64,000 nucleotides of DNA from the NCBI RefSeq assembly GCF_007994735.1, contig NZ_VOIL01000001.1:186001-250000 (forward strand). Reading direction: 5' to 3'. This document shows positions 35,580 through 43,788 of the stretch, piece by piece. This DNA comes from Nesterenkonia populi (GTDB lineage: Bacteria; Actinomycetota; Actinomycetes; Actinomycetales; Micrococcaceae). How positions within the stretch are numbered: position 1 is the first letter of the stretch; every line of letters starts with the position of its first letter. The position numbers and the translations under genes are program-made. The notes beneath the pieces are model-generated. The model was not told the origin of the DNA, searched no databases, and worked only from the letters and a program-made list of their open reading frames with translations.

Positions 35580-35903
35580 CTAGGCGGAGGGGCTCTCCGC
35601 GCTGCTGATGAGCTCGAGCAGCGCACCCAGGGCTGCGCTGCCGTCGAGGTCTGTGCTGATGCTCTCCGGAAGCACACCGACCGGCGTCTGCTGCGGCCCG
35701 CTGAGCCCGCGCACGTCCTCGGCAAGGTCCGCCAGGTGGGGACCCAGAAGCACGGCGTCGGCCTCATCCAGCTCGTACAGCAGCGACGACTGGGCACCTG
35801 GCTGCGCGGTGTGCGGCAGGCCTTCGCCCTCCAGCGCCCGGTTGAGGCGCTGGGCGATGAATGTGCTGGACGCGCCTGCGCCGCACACCACCAGGATCTT
35901 CAT
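35580..35903 (-). CDS. Stand-alone PTS IIB subunit (lactose/cellobiose-like)
   Basis: This 107-residue protein is a free-standing IIB domain. MKILVVCGAGASSTFIAQRL gives the P-loop-like phospho-Cys site at Cys8, and VLLGPHLADLAEDV resembles the middle of CelA/LacB-type IIB proteins. No matching IIA or IIC gene is adjacent. It is the first gene of the IIB-ptsH-ptsI-mtlA-mtlD operon and lies head to head with mtlR. It could feed phosphate to a distant permease, or serve a signalling role toward MtlR, whose own IIB-like domain lacks Cys. Confidence 0.85.
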   Translation of the reverse strand: MKILVVCGAGASSTFIAQRLNRALEGEGLPHTAQPGAQSSLLYELDEADAVLLGPHLADLAEDVRGLSGPQQTPVGVLPESISTDLDGSAALGALLELISSAESPSA

Positions 35904-35991
35904 CGATCTGCCTTCTGCTGCTCGTTCTGTGAGTTCTCCGGAGTTTTCTTCCGTCCTCGATTGTCCCGTGATGCAGGGCACAGAGCCATAG

Positions 35992-36027
35992 GTCCGCGGA
36001 CGATGCTTTTTTCCGCCCCCGCGGAAA
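35992..36027. promoter_or_regulatory. Two dyads in the divergent mtl control region
   Basis: The 156-bp gap between the orphan IIB gene and mtlR contains GTCCGCGGAC (35992-36001, perfect palindrome) and TTTCCGC-CCCC-GCGGAAA (36010-36027, perfect 7-bp arms). The second lies about 33 bp before the mtlR GTG. Either could bind MtlR or another regulator and affect both directions. Confidence 0.4.
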
Positions 36028-36059
36028 CTCGGCCGACAGGCCTGTGGGAGGATGCACAG

Positions 36060-38015
36060 GTGGGCACCCGGCGCCAGGATCAGCTGATCTCTCTGCTCCT
36101 GAAGGAGCAGGGGTGGATCACCGGCGCCTCCCTGGCCGACTCCCTCGGCGTCACCCCGCGCAGCGTGCGCAGCTACATCTCGCAGATCAACGCGCGGGCC
36201 GGGGCCGAGGAGACTCACGACGCCGGAGAAGGCGCCCCCGCGGTGGAGTCCGGCCCCGAAGGCTACCGGGCTGACCCTCGCCGGCTGAGCCGGCTGCGCC
36301 CCGCACGCTCCGAATCGTCCCCGGACGCAAGGGCGCGCGCACTCATCCGTGAGCTGCTCGAGGCGGCCTCCGGGGTCGACCTCGCACGCACCGCCGAGCG
36401 GCTGCACCTGAGCGAAGCCACCGTCGAGGCAGACCTGCAGCGCGCCCGGACCATGATGCTCGGCCGTGACCTCACGTTGGACCGCTTCGGCTCGCGGGCG
36501 ATGCTCTCCGGCAGCGAAGCCGCCCAGCGCCGGCTGATCTCCTCCCTGGTGCATGAGGAGATGGAGCAGGAGAGCTTCGACGTCGACTCCATGCGACGGG
36601 CCGCCGCACTGCGGACGGTTGACGGCGCCGCACTGGGCCCCTTCGCTCGGGAGCTGGCCGAACAGCTGCGCGGACTGGGGTTCTACGTCAACGAGTTCGC
36701 CTCCGCCGACGTGGCCCTGCACGCCGCGATCGCCGCCGACCGCGCCGCCCGAGGGCGCCCTCTGGAGCCATCCGCCGCCGACGGCCGGCCCCCGGCGGCG
36801 GCATCTCCGCCTGACGAGGACCGCGCTCGCATCACCGCCATGCTCGGCGAGCTCAGCACCCGCCACTTCAGCCTGCGCCTGACCCCCGCGGACCTCGACC
36901 ACCTGGCATCCCTGGCGCTGACCCGCGTCGTCGCCCCCGGCGGGACGCGCCCGGTCCAGGCCGACCCGCAGGTCGAAAGCGTCGTCGCCGCCGCCGTCGC
37001 CCGTGCCGCTCACGATTACATGGTCGGCCTCGACGATCCCGGATTCGTCCGGCGCCTCTCCCTCCACGTGCAGAACCTCATGCTCCGCGCCGAGCAGCAC
37101 GCCTGGTCCCGCAACCCCATGACCCAATCGCTCAAATCCGCCTACCCCATGGTCTTCGAGATCGCCGTCGCGCTCGCCTCAGACATCTCCCAGCGCCTCG
37201 GCGTCCCCCTGCCCGACGACGAGATCGGCTACCTCGCCATGCACGTCGGAGGGCGGCTCGAAGCCACCCGGTGGGCCGACACCGCCCTCACCGCGACAAT
37301 CGTCAGCCCCGGCTACTACGAGCTCCACGAGCTGCTCCGCTCACGGATCGACGAGACCCTCGGCGCCTCGGTGGAAGTGGTCCGGATGGAGACGGGCGTG
37401 GATCCCGACTGGTCATCCTTCGACACCGACCTCATCCTCAGCACCGTCCCGCCGCCCACGCCTGACGAGCGCATCGTCACCCTCGCGCCTTTCCTCACCC
37501 AGTCCGACGTGGACCGCATCACCGCTGCCGCCGCCCGCGTACGACGCACTCGCCGGCTGGCCCGGCTGCGCCAGAAGCTCGAACGGTACTTCAGCGAAGA
37601 CGCGTTCTTCCGCCCTCTCGAGGCCTCCGACGAGGAGAACGCCATCCGCCTGCTCGGCGAGCCGCTGGTGGAGCGGGGCGTGATCGACGCCTCCTACATC
37701 GAGGCATCCGTGGCCCGGGAGGCCATGTCCTCCACCGCGTTCACCGAGGCGCTCGCTGTGCCTCACGCCATGGAGATGACAGCCACCACCACCGCCATCT
37801 CCATCGGGATCGCGGAGGGCGGCCTTCCTTGGGGCGGCCAACGGGTCCAGGCCATTGCGCTCGTGGCCTTCAGCGAAGCTGAGCGGGACGCGTTCCAGAC
37901 GGTCTTCGAGCAGCTGGTGGAAGTCTTCGGAGAGAGGAAGTCCCTGCAGCGCATCATCAGGCGCAGCAGGGACTTCTCCAGCTTCGTCGAGGCGTTGGCT
38001 CAGGCCTTGGAGTAG
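36060..38015 (+). CDS. mtlR: MtlR-type transcriptional regulator with PRD, IIB-like and IIA domains
   Basis: This 651-residue protein starts at GTG with GGGAGG 8 nt upstream. Two N-terminal helix-turn-helix regions (about 1-48 and 90-130) are followed by two PRDs. PRD2 shows the full signature (FVRRLSLHVQNLMLR, then NPMTQSLKSAYPMVFEIAVA and DDEIGYLAMHVGG), including phosphorylatable His residues. A IIB-like domain follows, but at the usual Cys it has IVSPGYYE, so the phospho-Cys is missing. The C-terminal IIA domain retains His in ALAVPHAME. It should sense PTS phosphorylation and activate the divergent mannitol operon. Its last 16 bp overlap the convergent sugar porter. Confidence 0.88.
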   Translation: MGTRRQDQLISLLLKEQGWITGASLADSLGVTPRSVRSYISQINARAGAEETHDAGEGAPAVESGPEGYRADPRRLSRLRPARSESSPDARARALIRELLEAASGVDLARTAERLHLSEATVEADLQRARTMMLGRDLTLDRFGSRAMLSGSEAAQRRLISSLVHEEMEQESFDVDSMRRAAALRTVDGAALGPFARELAEQLRGLGFYVNEFASADVALHAAIAADRAARGRPLEPSAADGRPPAAASPPDEDRARITAMLGELSTRHFSLRLTPADLDHLASLALTRVVAPGGTRPVQADPQVESVVAAAVARAAHDYMVGLDDPGFVRRLSLHVQNLMLRAEQHAWSRNPMTQSLKSAYPMVFEIAVALASDISQRLGVPLPDDEIGYLAMHVGGRLEATRWADTALTATIVSPGYYELHELLRSRIDETLGASVEVVRMETGVDPDWSSFDTDLILSTVPPPTPDERIVTLAPFLTQSDVDRITAAAARVRRTRRLARLRQKLERYFSEDAFFRPLEASDEENAIRLLGEPLVERGVIDASYIEASVAREAMSSTAFTEALAVPHAMEMTATTTAISIGIAEGGLPWGGQRVQAIALVAFSEAERDAFQTVFEQLVEVFGERKSLQRIIRRSRDFSSFVEALAQALE

Positions 38016-39457
38016 GCGTTCTGCGTCATCTCCTCGATCTCGCGATTCTTGGTCTCCGGCACGAACTTCAGCACAAAGAACAGCGAGACCAGCGCACTGA
38101 TCGCATAGAAGCCGTAGGCGAAGACCAGTGAGAGCTCCGCCATCGAGGGGAACAGCGAGGAGACCAGGAAGTTGGAGCCCCAGTTGAACGCGGAGGCGAC
38201 GCCCAGGGCCACAGCGCGCACCCGGTTGGGGAACATCTCGCCCAGCATCAGCCACATGAACGGACCCCAGGTGGCGCCGAAGCCGATCACGAAGATATTG
38301 GCCGAGATCAGGGCAATGATGTTCCACGGCTCGGGCAGCATCACACCGCCATCGTCACCGGCGTCGCCGACCACCTGGGCGAAGGAGAAGGAGATCGCCA
38401 TCATGCCCAGGCCCACAGCCATCACCGCGGAGCCCACGGCCAGCGGTATGCGACGGCCGACCTTGTCCACGATCAGGATGCCGACGATGGTGGCGATGAT
38501 GTTCAGGCTGGTGGTGATGACCTGGACCAGCATCGCCTGGTCCTCCTCAATGCCCACGGCCTGCCAGAGCGTGGTGGAGTAGTAGAAGATCACGTTGATG
38601 CCGACGAACTGCTGGAAGACGGCCAGGCCGATCCCGACCCAGACGATGGGCATCAGTCTTCCGCCGACGAACAGATCCTTGAGCTTCTGTCGCGCTTCCA
38701 AGTTGATGGTGTCGCGGATCTCTGTGATCTTGGCCGCCAGGGAGTCCTGCCCCTGAATGCCGACGACGTCCTGGAGGACCTTCGCAGCTTCCTTGTCGCG
38801 GCCGCGGGAGACCAGGTAGCGAGGCGACTCCGGCACCGAGAGCGCCAGGAGTCCGTAGATCAGGGCGGGAACCGCCTCAGAGAGGAACATCCAGCGCCAC
38901 GCCTCCAGGCCGAACCACAGCTCGTTGGAGGCTCCTTCGGCAACCTCAGCAAAGATCCAGTTGGAGAACGCGGCCATGAAGATGCCGGTGACGATCGCCA
39001 GCTGGAAGAGCGAGCCGAGACGGCCGCGCCAGTTCGCCGGGGAGACCTCAGCGATGTAGGCCGGGGCGATCACCGAGGCCATACCGACGCCGATGCCGCC
39101 GACCACACGCCAGAAGATCAGGTCGTAGACGCTGAACACCAGCGCGGTGCCGATCGCGGAGACGAAGAAGAGGGAGGCGGCGATGAGCATCGCTTTCTGC
39201 CTGCCCACACGGTCCGAGATGGTTCCGCCAGCGAAGGCGCCGATCACACAGCCCAGCAGCGCGCTGGAGACGCTGAAGCCCTGCATGAATGCGCCGAGGT
39301 CGAATTCGTCGGCAATGGGCCCGACCGCGCCGTTGATCACGGCGGTGTCGAAGCCGAAGAGAAATCCGCCGAACGCGGCGACGAGGACGACCCACGCGAC
39401 CGCACCGCCCAGTGACCCCCTTGCTGCTTCACTGTTCGAGGTCATCTTTGCTCTCAT
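38000..39457 (-). CDS. MFS sugar porter (GLUT/XylE family)
   Basis: This 485-residue protein has 12 predicted helices and strong sugar-porter signatures: GGFLFGFDTAVINGA in helix 1, DRVGRQKAM between helices 2 and 3, PESPRYLVSRGR after helix 6, QQFVGINVIFYYS in helix 7, GRRIPL, and PETKNREIEEM at the C-terminus. It would import a hexose, pentose or polyol by proton symport. Next to mtlR a polyol or fructose is plausible, but the substrate is unproven. An alternative ATG at 39445 drops the first four residues. Confidence 0.9.
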   Translation of the reverse strand: MRAKMTSNSEAARGSLGGAVAWVVLVAAFGGFLFGFDTAVINGAVGPIADEFDLGAFMQGFSVSSALLGCVIGAFAGGTISDRVGRQKAMLIAASLFFVSAIGTALVFSVYDLIFWRVVGGIGVGMASVIAPAYIAEVSPANWRGRLGSLFQLAIVTGIFMAAFSNWIFAEVAEGASNELWFGLEAWRWMFLSEAVPALIYGLLALSVPESPRYLVSRGRDKEAAKVLQDVVGIQGQDSLAAKITEIRDTINLEARQKLKDLFVGGRLMPIVWVGIGLAVFQQFVGINVIFYYSTTLWQAVGIEEDQAMLVQVITTSLNIIATIVGILIVDKVGRRIPLAVGSAVMAVGLGMMAISFSFAQVVGDAGDDGGVMLPEPWNIIALISANIFVIGFGATWGPFMWLMLGEMFPNRVRAVALGVASAFNWGSNFLVSSLFPSMAELSLVFAYGFYAISALVSLFFVLKFVPETKNREIEEMTQNAYSKA

Positions 39458-39577
39458 TTCTACTCGTCGTTGAGCATGATCGCATTGATTCTGCCGACTT
39501 ATAACTTCTGATGCAACATATTTGGTGAGAAGTGTCGCGCTGAGGGGCCAGGAGCTTCGTGCATGATGCGGGAGGGA

Positions 39578-40417
39578 TCAGCTCCCAGGGCGCATCGCCC
39601 GGGTCTGCGAGACCCGTCCGGCGAGCTGAGCGTCCTCTGGATACGCCACTGATTCCAGGACCAGTCCTTGGGGCGGCGCGAGGCGGACGCGCTGATCCCA
39701 GGAGGGCTCGCGGAGGCGTGACGCCAGCCAGCCGGGCTCGCGTCGCCCCTCCCCCACGTCCATGCATGCCCCGATCAGTGCTCGCACCATGTGGTGGCAG
39801 AATGCGTCAGCGGTCAGCAGCGCCGTGATGATGCCGTCCTCGCCGCGACGGATGCGAAAATCCTGCAGCTCCCGGATGGTCGTGGAGTGCTCGCGCGGCC
39901 TGCAGAAGCTTCCGAAATCCTTCAGGCCGAGCACGCTGATCGCCTCAGCATCCATGACGCGATCCTCCAGAGGCGTGCGCACCCAGGCGGTGTCCTGACG
40001 GCGCAGGGGGTCCCAGAGCAGCTGCTGGTCGGCGATCCGGTAGGTGTAGGTGCGGCTGAGCGCGGAGAACCTGGCATCAAACTCTCCCGGCACCTCTCGG
40101 ACGGAATGAAGGACGACGGCGCCCGCCTGCCGTCCCAGCACTCCGGAGAGTCGGCGGCGCATCGCCTCGGCGGGCTCTATCTCACGCCTGCGGGAGAGGC
40201 CGTCGAATTCCTCGTCGCTGAGATCGAGGTGCACCACCTGGCCACGGGCGTGAACTCCGGCGTCGGTCCGCCCGGCGACGGTCACGGGCACCTCGCGCCG
40301 GATGATGGTGGCCAGGGCGTCCCGGAGCGCCCCCTCCACAGTGGCGAGCCCGGGCTGGGCCGCCCACCCGCGGTAGGCGCTGCCGTCGTAGGCGAGATCG
40401 AGGCGGATGCGGGGCAT
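39578..40417 (-). CDS. truA: tRNA pseudouridine(38-40) synthase
   Basis: This 279-residue enzyme makes pseudouridine in the tRNA anticodon stem-loop. LAYDGSAYRGWAAQPGLATVEGALRDAL at the N-terminus and AGRTDAGVHARGQVVHLDL, with the catalytic Asp (about residue 52), are diagnostic. FCHHMVRALIGACMDVGEG is the conserved C-terminal segment. There is no Shine-Dalgarno; TATCGT lies 7 nt before the ATG. It follows rplQ, the usual order. Confidence 0.96.
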   Translation of the reverse strand: MPRIRLDLAYDGSAYRGWAAQPGLATVEGALRDALATIIRREVPVTVAGRTDAGVHARGQVVHLDLSDEEFDGLSRRREIEPAEAMRRRLSGVLGRQAGAVVLHSVREVPGEFDARFSALSRTYTYRIADQQLLWDPLRRQDTAWVRTPLEDRVMDAEAISVLGLKDFGSFCRPREHSTTIRELQDFRIRRGEDGIITALLTADAFCHHMVRALIGACMDVGEGRREPGWLASRLREPSWDQRVRLAPPQGLVLESVAYPEDAQLAGRVSQTRAMRPGS

Positions 40418-40424
40418 GGGGAGA

Positions 40425-40430
40425 ACGATA
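40425..40430 (-). promoter_or_regulatory. -10 box, leaderless start of truA, overlapping the rplQ terminator
   Basis: TATCGT on the minus strand ends 7 nt before the truA ATG. Its first four bases belong to the foot of the terminator stem at 40427-40445, so termination of one unit and initiation of the next share DNA. Confidence 0.5.
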
Positions 40431-40477
40431 CAGAAATGCCCCCGTCCCTAGATCGGGCACGGGGGCATTTCTGTATC
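40427..40477 (-). terminator. Terminator of the alpha operon after rplQ
   Basis: A perfect 19-bp stem (40427-40445 with 40459-40477, core ATGCCCCCGT/ACGGGGGCAT) has a 13-nt loop that itself can pair CCC with GGG. It lies 12 bp downstream of the rplQ stop. Confidence 0.85.
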
Positions 40478-40489
40478 AGAGCAGAGGAC

Positions 40490-41074
40490 CTACTTGTCCT
40501 CCTCCGGGGTCTCCTCGGCCGCGGCCTCGGCTGCGGTCTCGTCAGCCTCGGTGTCGGCCGGGGTCTCAGCGGCAGCTTCGTCGGATGCCTCTGCCTCGAC
40601 TGCGTCGGCGGCAGCCTGCTCCTCAGCAGGCTCCTCCTCGGCGGGGGCGGCAGCAGCAGCCGCAGCCTCAGCGTCGCGGACGACCTTCTGCTTGGGGCTC
40701 ACCGGCTCCATCACCAGCTCGATGACAGCCATGGGGGCGTTGTCGCCCTTGCGGCTGCCGATCTTGGTGATGCGGGTGTAGCCGCCCTCGCGCTCGGCCA
40801 TGGCCGGGGCGATCACTGTGAACAGCTCGTGCACGATGCCCTGGTTGGTGGCGTTCTTCGCGCTGATCTGGGCGACCACCCTGCGACGGGCAGCCAGATC
40901 ACCCTTCTTGGCGAGGGTGATGAGCCGCTCAGCGTAGGGACGCAGACGCTTGGCCTTGGTCACCGTAGTAGTGATCGAACGGTTCTCGAAAAGCTGGGCC
41001 GAGAGGTTGGCCAGCATGAGCTTCTCGTGCGCTGGGCCTCCGCCCAGACGCGGTCCCTTGGTGGGGGTTGGCAT
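40490..41074 (-). CDS. rplQ: 50S ribosomal protein L17
   Basis: This is a 194-residue L17. The conserved core is residues 1-125 ([54 protein letters not shown]). It is followed by a 60-residue Ala/Glu/Asp tail with almost no other residues. The tail is strongly acidic, unusual for an rRNA-binding protein but seen in some actinobacteria. It is the last gene of the alpha operon. Confidence 0.97.
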   Translation of the reverse strand: MPTPTKGPRLGGGPAHEKLMLANLSAQLFENRSITTTVTKAKRLRPYAERLITLAKKGDLAARRRVVAQISAKNATNQGIVHELFTVIAPAMAEREGGYTRITKIGSRKGDNAPMAVIELVMEPVSPKQKVVRDAEAAAAAAAPAEEEPAEEQAAADAVEAEASDEAAAETPADTEADETAAEAAAEETPEEDK

Positions 41075-41132
41075 TGTCTTACTCCTTGGTTACACGCTCA
41101 CCCTGTGAGGCGAGCCGAATCTGTGCGGAGCC

Positions 41133-42149
41133 TCAGTTGGAGAACTGAGGGTCCTCGTCGTCGTACTCTTCCTCTTCAGCGGCGAAGCGGGCTGCCGCGG
41201 GGTCGAAGCCCTCCGGGGAGTCCTTGAGCTGGAGGTTGTACTCGACCAGCTTCTCCTTGACCTCGTCGATGGACTTGGCACCGAAGTTCCTGATGTCCAT
41301 CAGGTCAGCCTCGGAGCGAGCAGTGAGCTCACCGATGCTGTGGATGCCCTCGCGCTTGAGGCAGTTGTAGGAGCGCACGGTGAGCTCCAGGTCCTCGATC
41401 GGAAGAGCCATGTCCGCAGCCAGGGCGGCATCGGTCGGCGAAGGGCCGATCTCGATGCCCTCGGCGGAGAAGTTCAGCTCCTTGGCCAGGCCGAACAGCT
41501 CCACCAGGGTGGAGCCGGCGGAGGCCAGGGCATCACGGGGCACCAGGGAGGGCTTGGTCTCCACGTCGATGGTGAGCTTGTCGAAGTCCGTGCGCTGCTC
41601 CACACGAGTGGCCTCGACCTTGTAGCTGACCTTGACCACCGGGGAGTAGATGGAGTCCACGGGAATCCGACCGATCTCGGAGTCCTCGAGCTTGTTCATG
41701 GCGGCGGAGACGTATCCGCGGCCGCGCTCGATGGTCAGCTCGAGGTCCAGCTTGCCGTCCTCGTTGAGGGTGAGCAGCTGCAGGTCCGGGTTGTGGAACT
41801 CCACGCCCGCCGGCGGGGTGATGTCGGCTGCGGTGACCGGGCCGGGGCCCTCCTTGCGGAGGTAGGCGACCACGGGCTCGTCGTGCTCGGACGAGACGGA
41901 GAGCTTCTTCACGTTGAGGACCAGCTCAGTGACATCCTCCTTGGCACCGTTGATGGTGCTGAACTCATGCAGCACGCCGTCGATGCGGATGCTGGTGACA
42001 GCAGCGCCGGGGATCGAGGAGAGCAGGGTGCGGCGCAGCGAGTTGCCGAGGGTGTAGCCGAAGCCGGGCTCAAGCGGCTCGATGGTGAAACGGGCGCGGG
42101 TGTCGTTGACGACTTCTTCTGTCAGCGTGGGGCGCTGTGCAATGAGCAC
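41133..42149 (-). CDS. rpoA: RNA polymerase alpha subunit
   Basis: This 338-residue protein has the N-terminal dimerisation domain ([33 protein letters not shown]) and the C-terminal DNA- and activator-binding domain ([31 protein letters not shown]) joined by a linker near residue 230. The extreme end is acidic ([12 protein letters not shown]). It lies between rpsK and rplQ as usual, with a 127-bp gap from rpsK. Confidence 0.98.
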   Translation of the reverse strand: MLIAQRPTLTEEVVNDTRARFTIEPLEPGFGYTLGNSLRRTLLSSIPGAAVTSIRIDGVLHEFSTINGAKEDVTELVLNVKKLSVSSEHDEPVVAYLRKEGPGPVTAADITPPAGVEFHNPDLQLLTLNEDGKLDLELTIERGRGYVSAAMNKLEDSEIGRIPVDSIYSPVVKVSYKVEATRVEQRTDFDKLTIDVETKPSLVPRDALASAGSTLVELFGLAKELNFSAEGIEIGPSPTDAALAADMALPIEDLELTVRSYNCLKREGIHSIGELTARSEADLMDIRNFGAKSIDEVKEKLVEYNLQLKDSPEGFDPAAARFAAEEEEYDDEDPQFSN

Positions 42150-42276
42150 TTGTGGTTCCTTATCCGTATGCGTCCGCTATTTGACGCACACTGTTGTCGG
42201 CGGGGAACTTCAGATGTGGCGCACGACGACGGCATGCGTGCCGCCGGGGTGCTGTGTGGCCGGCGAAGAAGCCGTG

Positions 42277-42678
42277 TCAGACGCGGCGGCGCTTCGGAGG
42301 GCGGCAGCCGTTGTGGGCCGACGGGGTGACGTCGGAGATGGAGCCGACCTCCAGGCCTGCGGCCTGCAGGGAGCGGATGGCGGTCTCGCGGCCGGAGCCG
42401 GGACCCTTCACGAACACGTCAACCTTCTTCATCCCGTGCTCCTGCGCCCGCTTGGCAGCCTGCTCAGCGGCCATCTGCGCAGCGAAGGGCGTGGATTTGC
42501 GGGAGCCCTTGAAGCCGACCTCGCCGGAGGAGGCCCAGGAGACCACCGCACCGGTGGAGTCAGTGATGGAGACGATGGTGTTGTTGAAGGTCGACTTGAT
42601 GTGAGCCTGGCCCTGCGTGATGTTCTTTGATGCGCGGCGGCGCGGCTTGCGCGCGGCTGCTCGAGTCTTGGGGGGCAT
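42277..42678 (-). CDS. rpsK: 30S ribosomal protein S11
   Basis: This is a 133-residue S11. It has [26 protein letters not shown] and the C-terminal [19 protein letters not shown], both invariant family segments. It lies 15 bp after rpsM. Confidence 0.98.
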   Translation of the reverse strand: MPPKTRAAARKPRRRASKNITQGQAHIKSTFNNTIVSITDSTGAVVSWASSGEVGFKGSRKSTPFAAQMAAEQAAKRAQEHGMKKVDVFVKGPGSGRETAIRSLQAAGLEVGSISDVTPSAHNGCRPPKRRRV

Positions 42679-42693
42679 AATTCTCCTGCTGAA

Positions 42694-43062
42694 CTACTTC
42701 TTCTTGCCTGCGACGGTCTTCTTCGGACCCTTACGGGTGCGCGCGTTGGTCTTGGTCTTCTGACCGCGGACGGGCAGGCCGCGACGGTGGCGCAGCCCCT
42801 CGTAGGAGCCGATCTCGACCTTGCGGCGGATATCGGCGGAGACCTCACGGCGGAGGTCGCCTTCGACGGTGAAGTTGCCCTCGATGTAGTCGCGCAGCTG
42901 AACGAGCTGGTCGTCAGTCAGGTCCTTCACGCGAGTGTTGGGGTCGATGCCGGTGGCCTCAAGGGCCTCGGCGGCGCGGGTGCGGCCCACGCCGTAGATG
43001 TAGGTGAGTCCGATCACCGAGCGCTTCGCATCGGGGATGTCGACTCCTGCCAGACGTGCCAT
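42694..43062 (-). CDS. rpsM: 30S ribosomal protein S13
   Basis: This is a 122-residue S13. It begins [26 protein letters not shown] and contains the basic tail [22 protein letters not shown] that contacts P-site tRNA. It starts 187 bp after rpmJ; no gene is seen in that gap. Confidence 0.98.
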   Translation of the reverse strand: MARLAGVDIPDAKRSVIGLTYIYGVGRTRAAEALEATGIDPNTRVKDLTDDQLVQLRDYIEGNFTVEGDLRREVSADIRRKVEIGSYEGLRHRRGLPVRGQKTKTNARTRKGPKKTVAGKKK

Positions 43063-43249
43063 CTGGTCAGTCCTCCTTAGTTCGTCCGAAGGTCTTCAGC
43101 AGTGCTCCCCGCTGGGACCATTTCCGGCCCGGCCTCGGAGGTGAGGCTCTCATCGGGTCTCCGGCCTTCGGCAACCGGAGGTGTGCTCGCCAGCTCCTGC
43201 GAGCTGCGCTGCTGTTCTATTTTTTCGAGCTGCGGTGCTGCGCTGGGCC

Positions 43250-43363
43250 TCAGCCCTGGCGCTGCTTGTGGCGTGCGTTCTTGCAGATCACTCGGACCAC
43301 GCCCTTGCGGCGGATCAGCTTGCAGTCGGAGCAGATCGGCTTGACGCTCGGCTTCACCTTCAT
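43250..43363 (-). CDS. rpmJ: 50S ribosomal protein L36
   Basis: This 37-residue protein begins [21 protein letters not shown] and ends [11 protein letters not shown]. The four zinc ligands Cys11, Cys14, Cys27 and His32 are present. It lies 20 bp downstream of infA in the usual order. The same frame is open farther upstream but shows no conservation. Confidence 0.96.
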   Translation of the reverse strand: MKVKPSVKPICSDCKLIRRKGVVRVICKNARHKQRQG

Positions 43364-43383
43364 GGCTATACCTCTGTCTTGGT

Positions 43384-43605
43384 TTACTTGTAGCGGTAGA
43401 CGATGCGGCCGCGGTTGAGGTCGTAGGGACTCATCTCCACGACGACCCTGTCCTCGGGGAGGATGCGGATGTAGTGCTGGCGCATCTTGCCCGAGATGGT
43501 GGCGAGCACCACGTGCTCGTTCTCCAGCCTCACTCGGAACATGGCATTGGGCAGAGCCTCGACAACTGAGCCCTCTACTTCGATGACGCCTTCTTTTTTC
43601 CCCAT
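43384..43605 (-). CDS. infA: Translation initiation factor IF-1
   Basis: This 73-residue OB-fold protein begins [20 protein letters not shown] and ends [16 protein letters not shown], essentially the standard IF-1. An in-frame GTG three codons earlier is not conserved. A GGAG lies close (3 nt) before the ATG. Confidence 0.97.
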   Translation of the reverse strand: MGKKEGVIEVEGSVVEALPNAMFRVRLENEHVVLATISGKMRQHYIRILPEDRVVVEMSPYDLNRGRIVYRYK

Positions 43606-43664
43606 ACGCTCCACACACCGGTCGCGATCCCCCGCAGCGAATACGCCGTCAGACGGACTGATGG

Positions 43665-43679
43665 CGCTGAGTCTCAGCG
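43665..43679. promoter_or_regulatory. 15-bp palindrome upstream of infA
   Basis: CGCTGAG-T-CTCAGCG is a perfect dyad about 60 bp upstream of the infA ATG, in the 183-bp gap after map. It may be a regulator site or a short hairpin ending the map transcript. No clear promoter hexamers stand out in the gap. Confidence 0.3.
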
Positions 43680-43788
43680 GAGGATCTGGATTTCTGCTTC
43701 AGAGCCTCTGGGCACAGATGACCGCAGAGACAACCAACAGACGATCCTACCGGAGTCAAGCAACGCGCGCCACTCGGCGGGTCTGCGC

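Noticed and set aside
35289..36059. Upstream extension of the mtlR frame
   Set aside because: It runs antisense to ptsH and the IIB gene; the GTG at 36060 has a good ribosome-binding site and begins the conserved helix-turn-helix.
43064..43249. Small gene between rpmJ and rpsM
   Set aside because: Only short, compositionally biased frames occur; nothing resembles a ribosomal or other known small protein.
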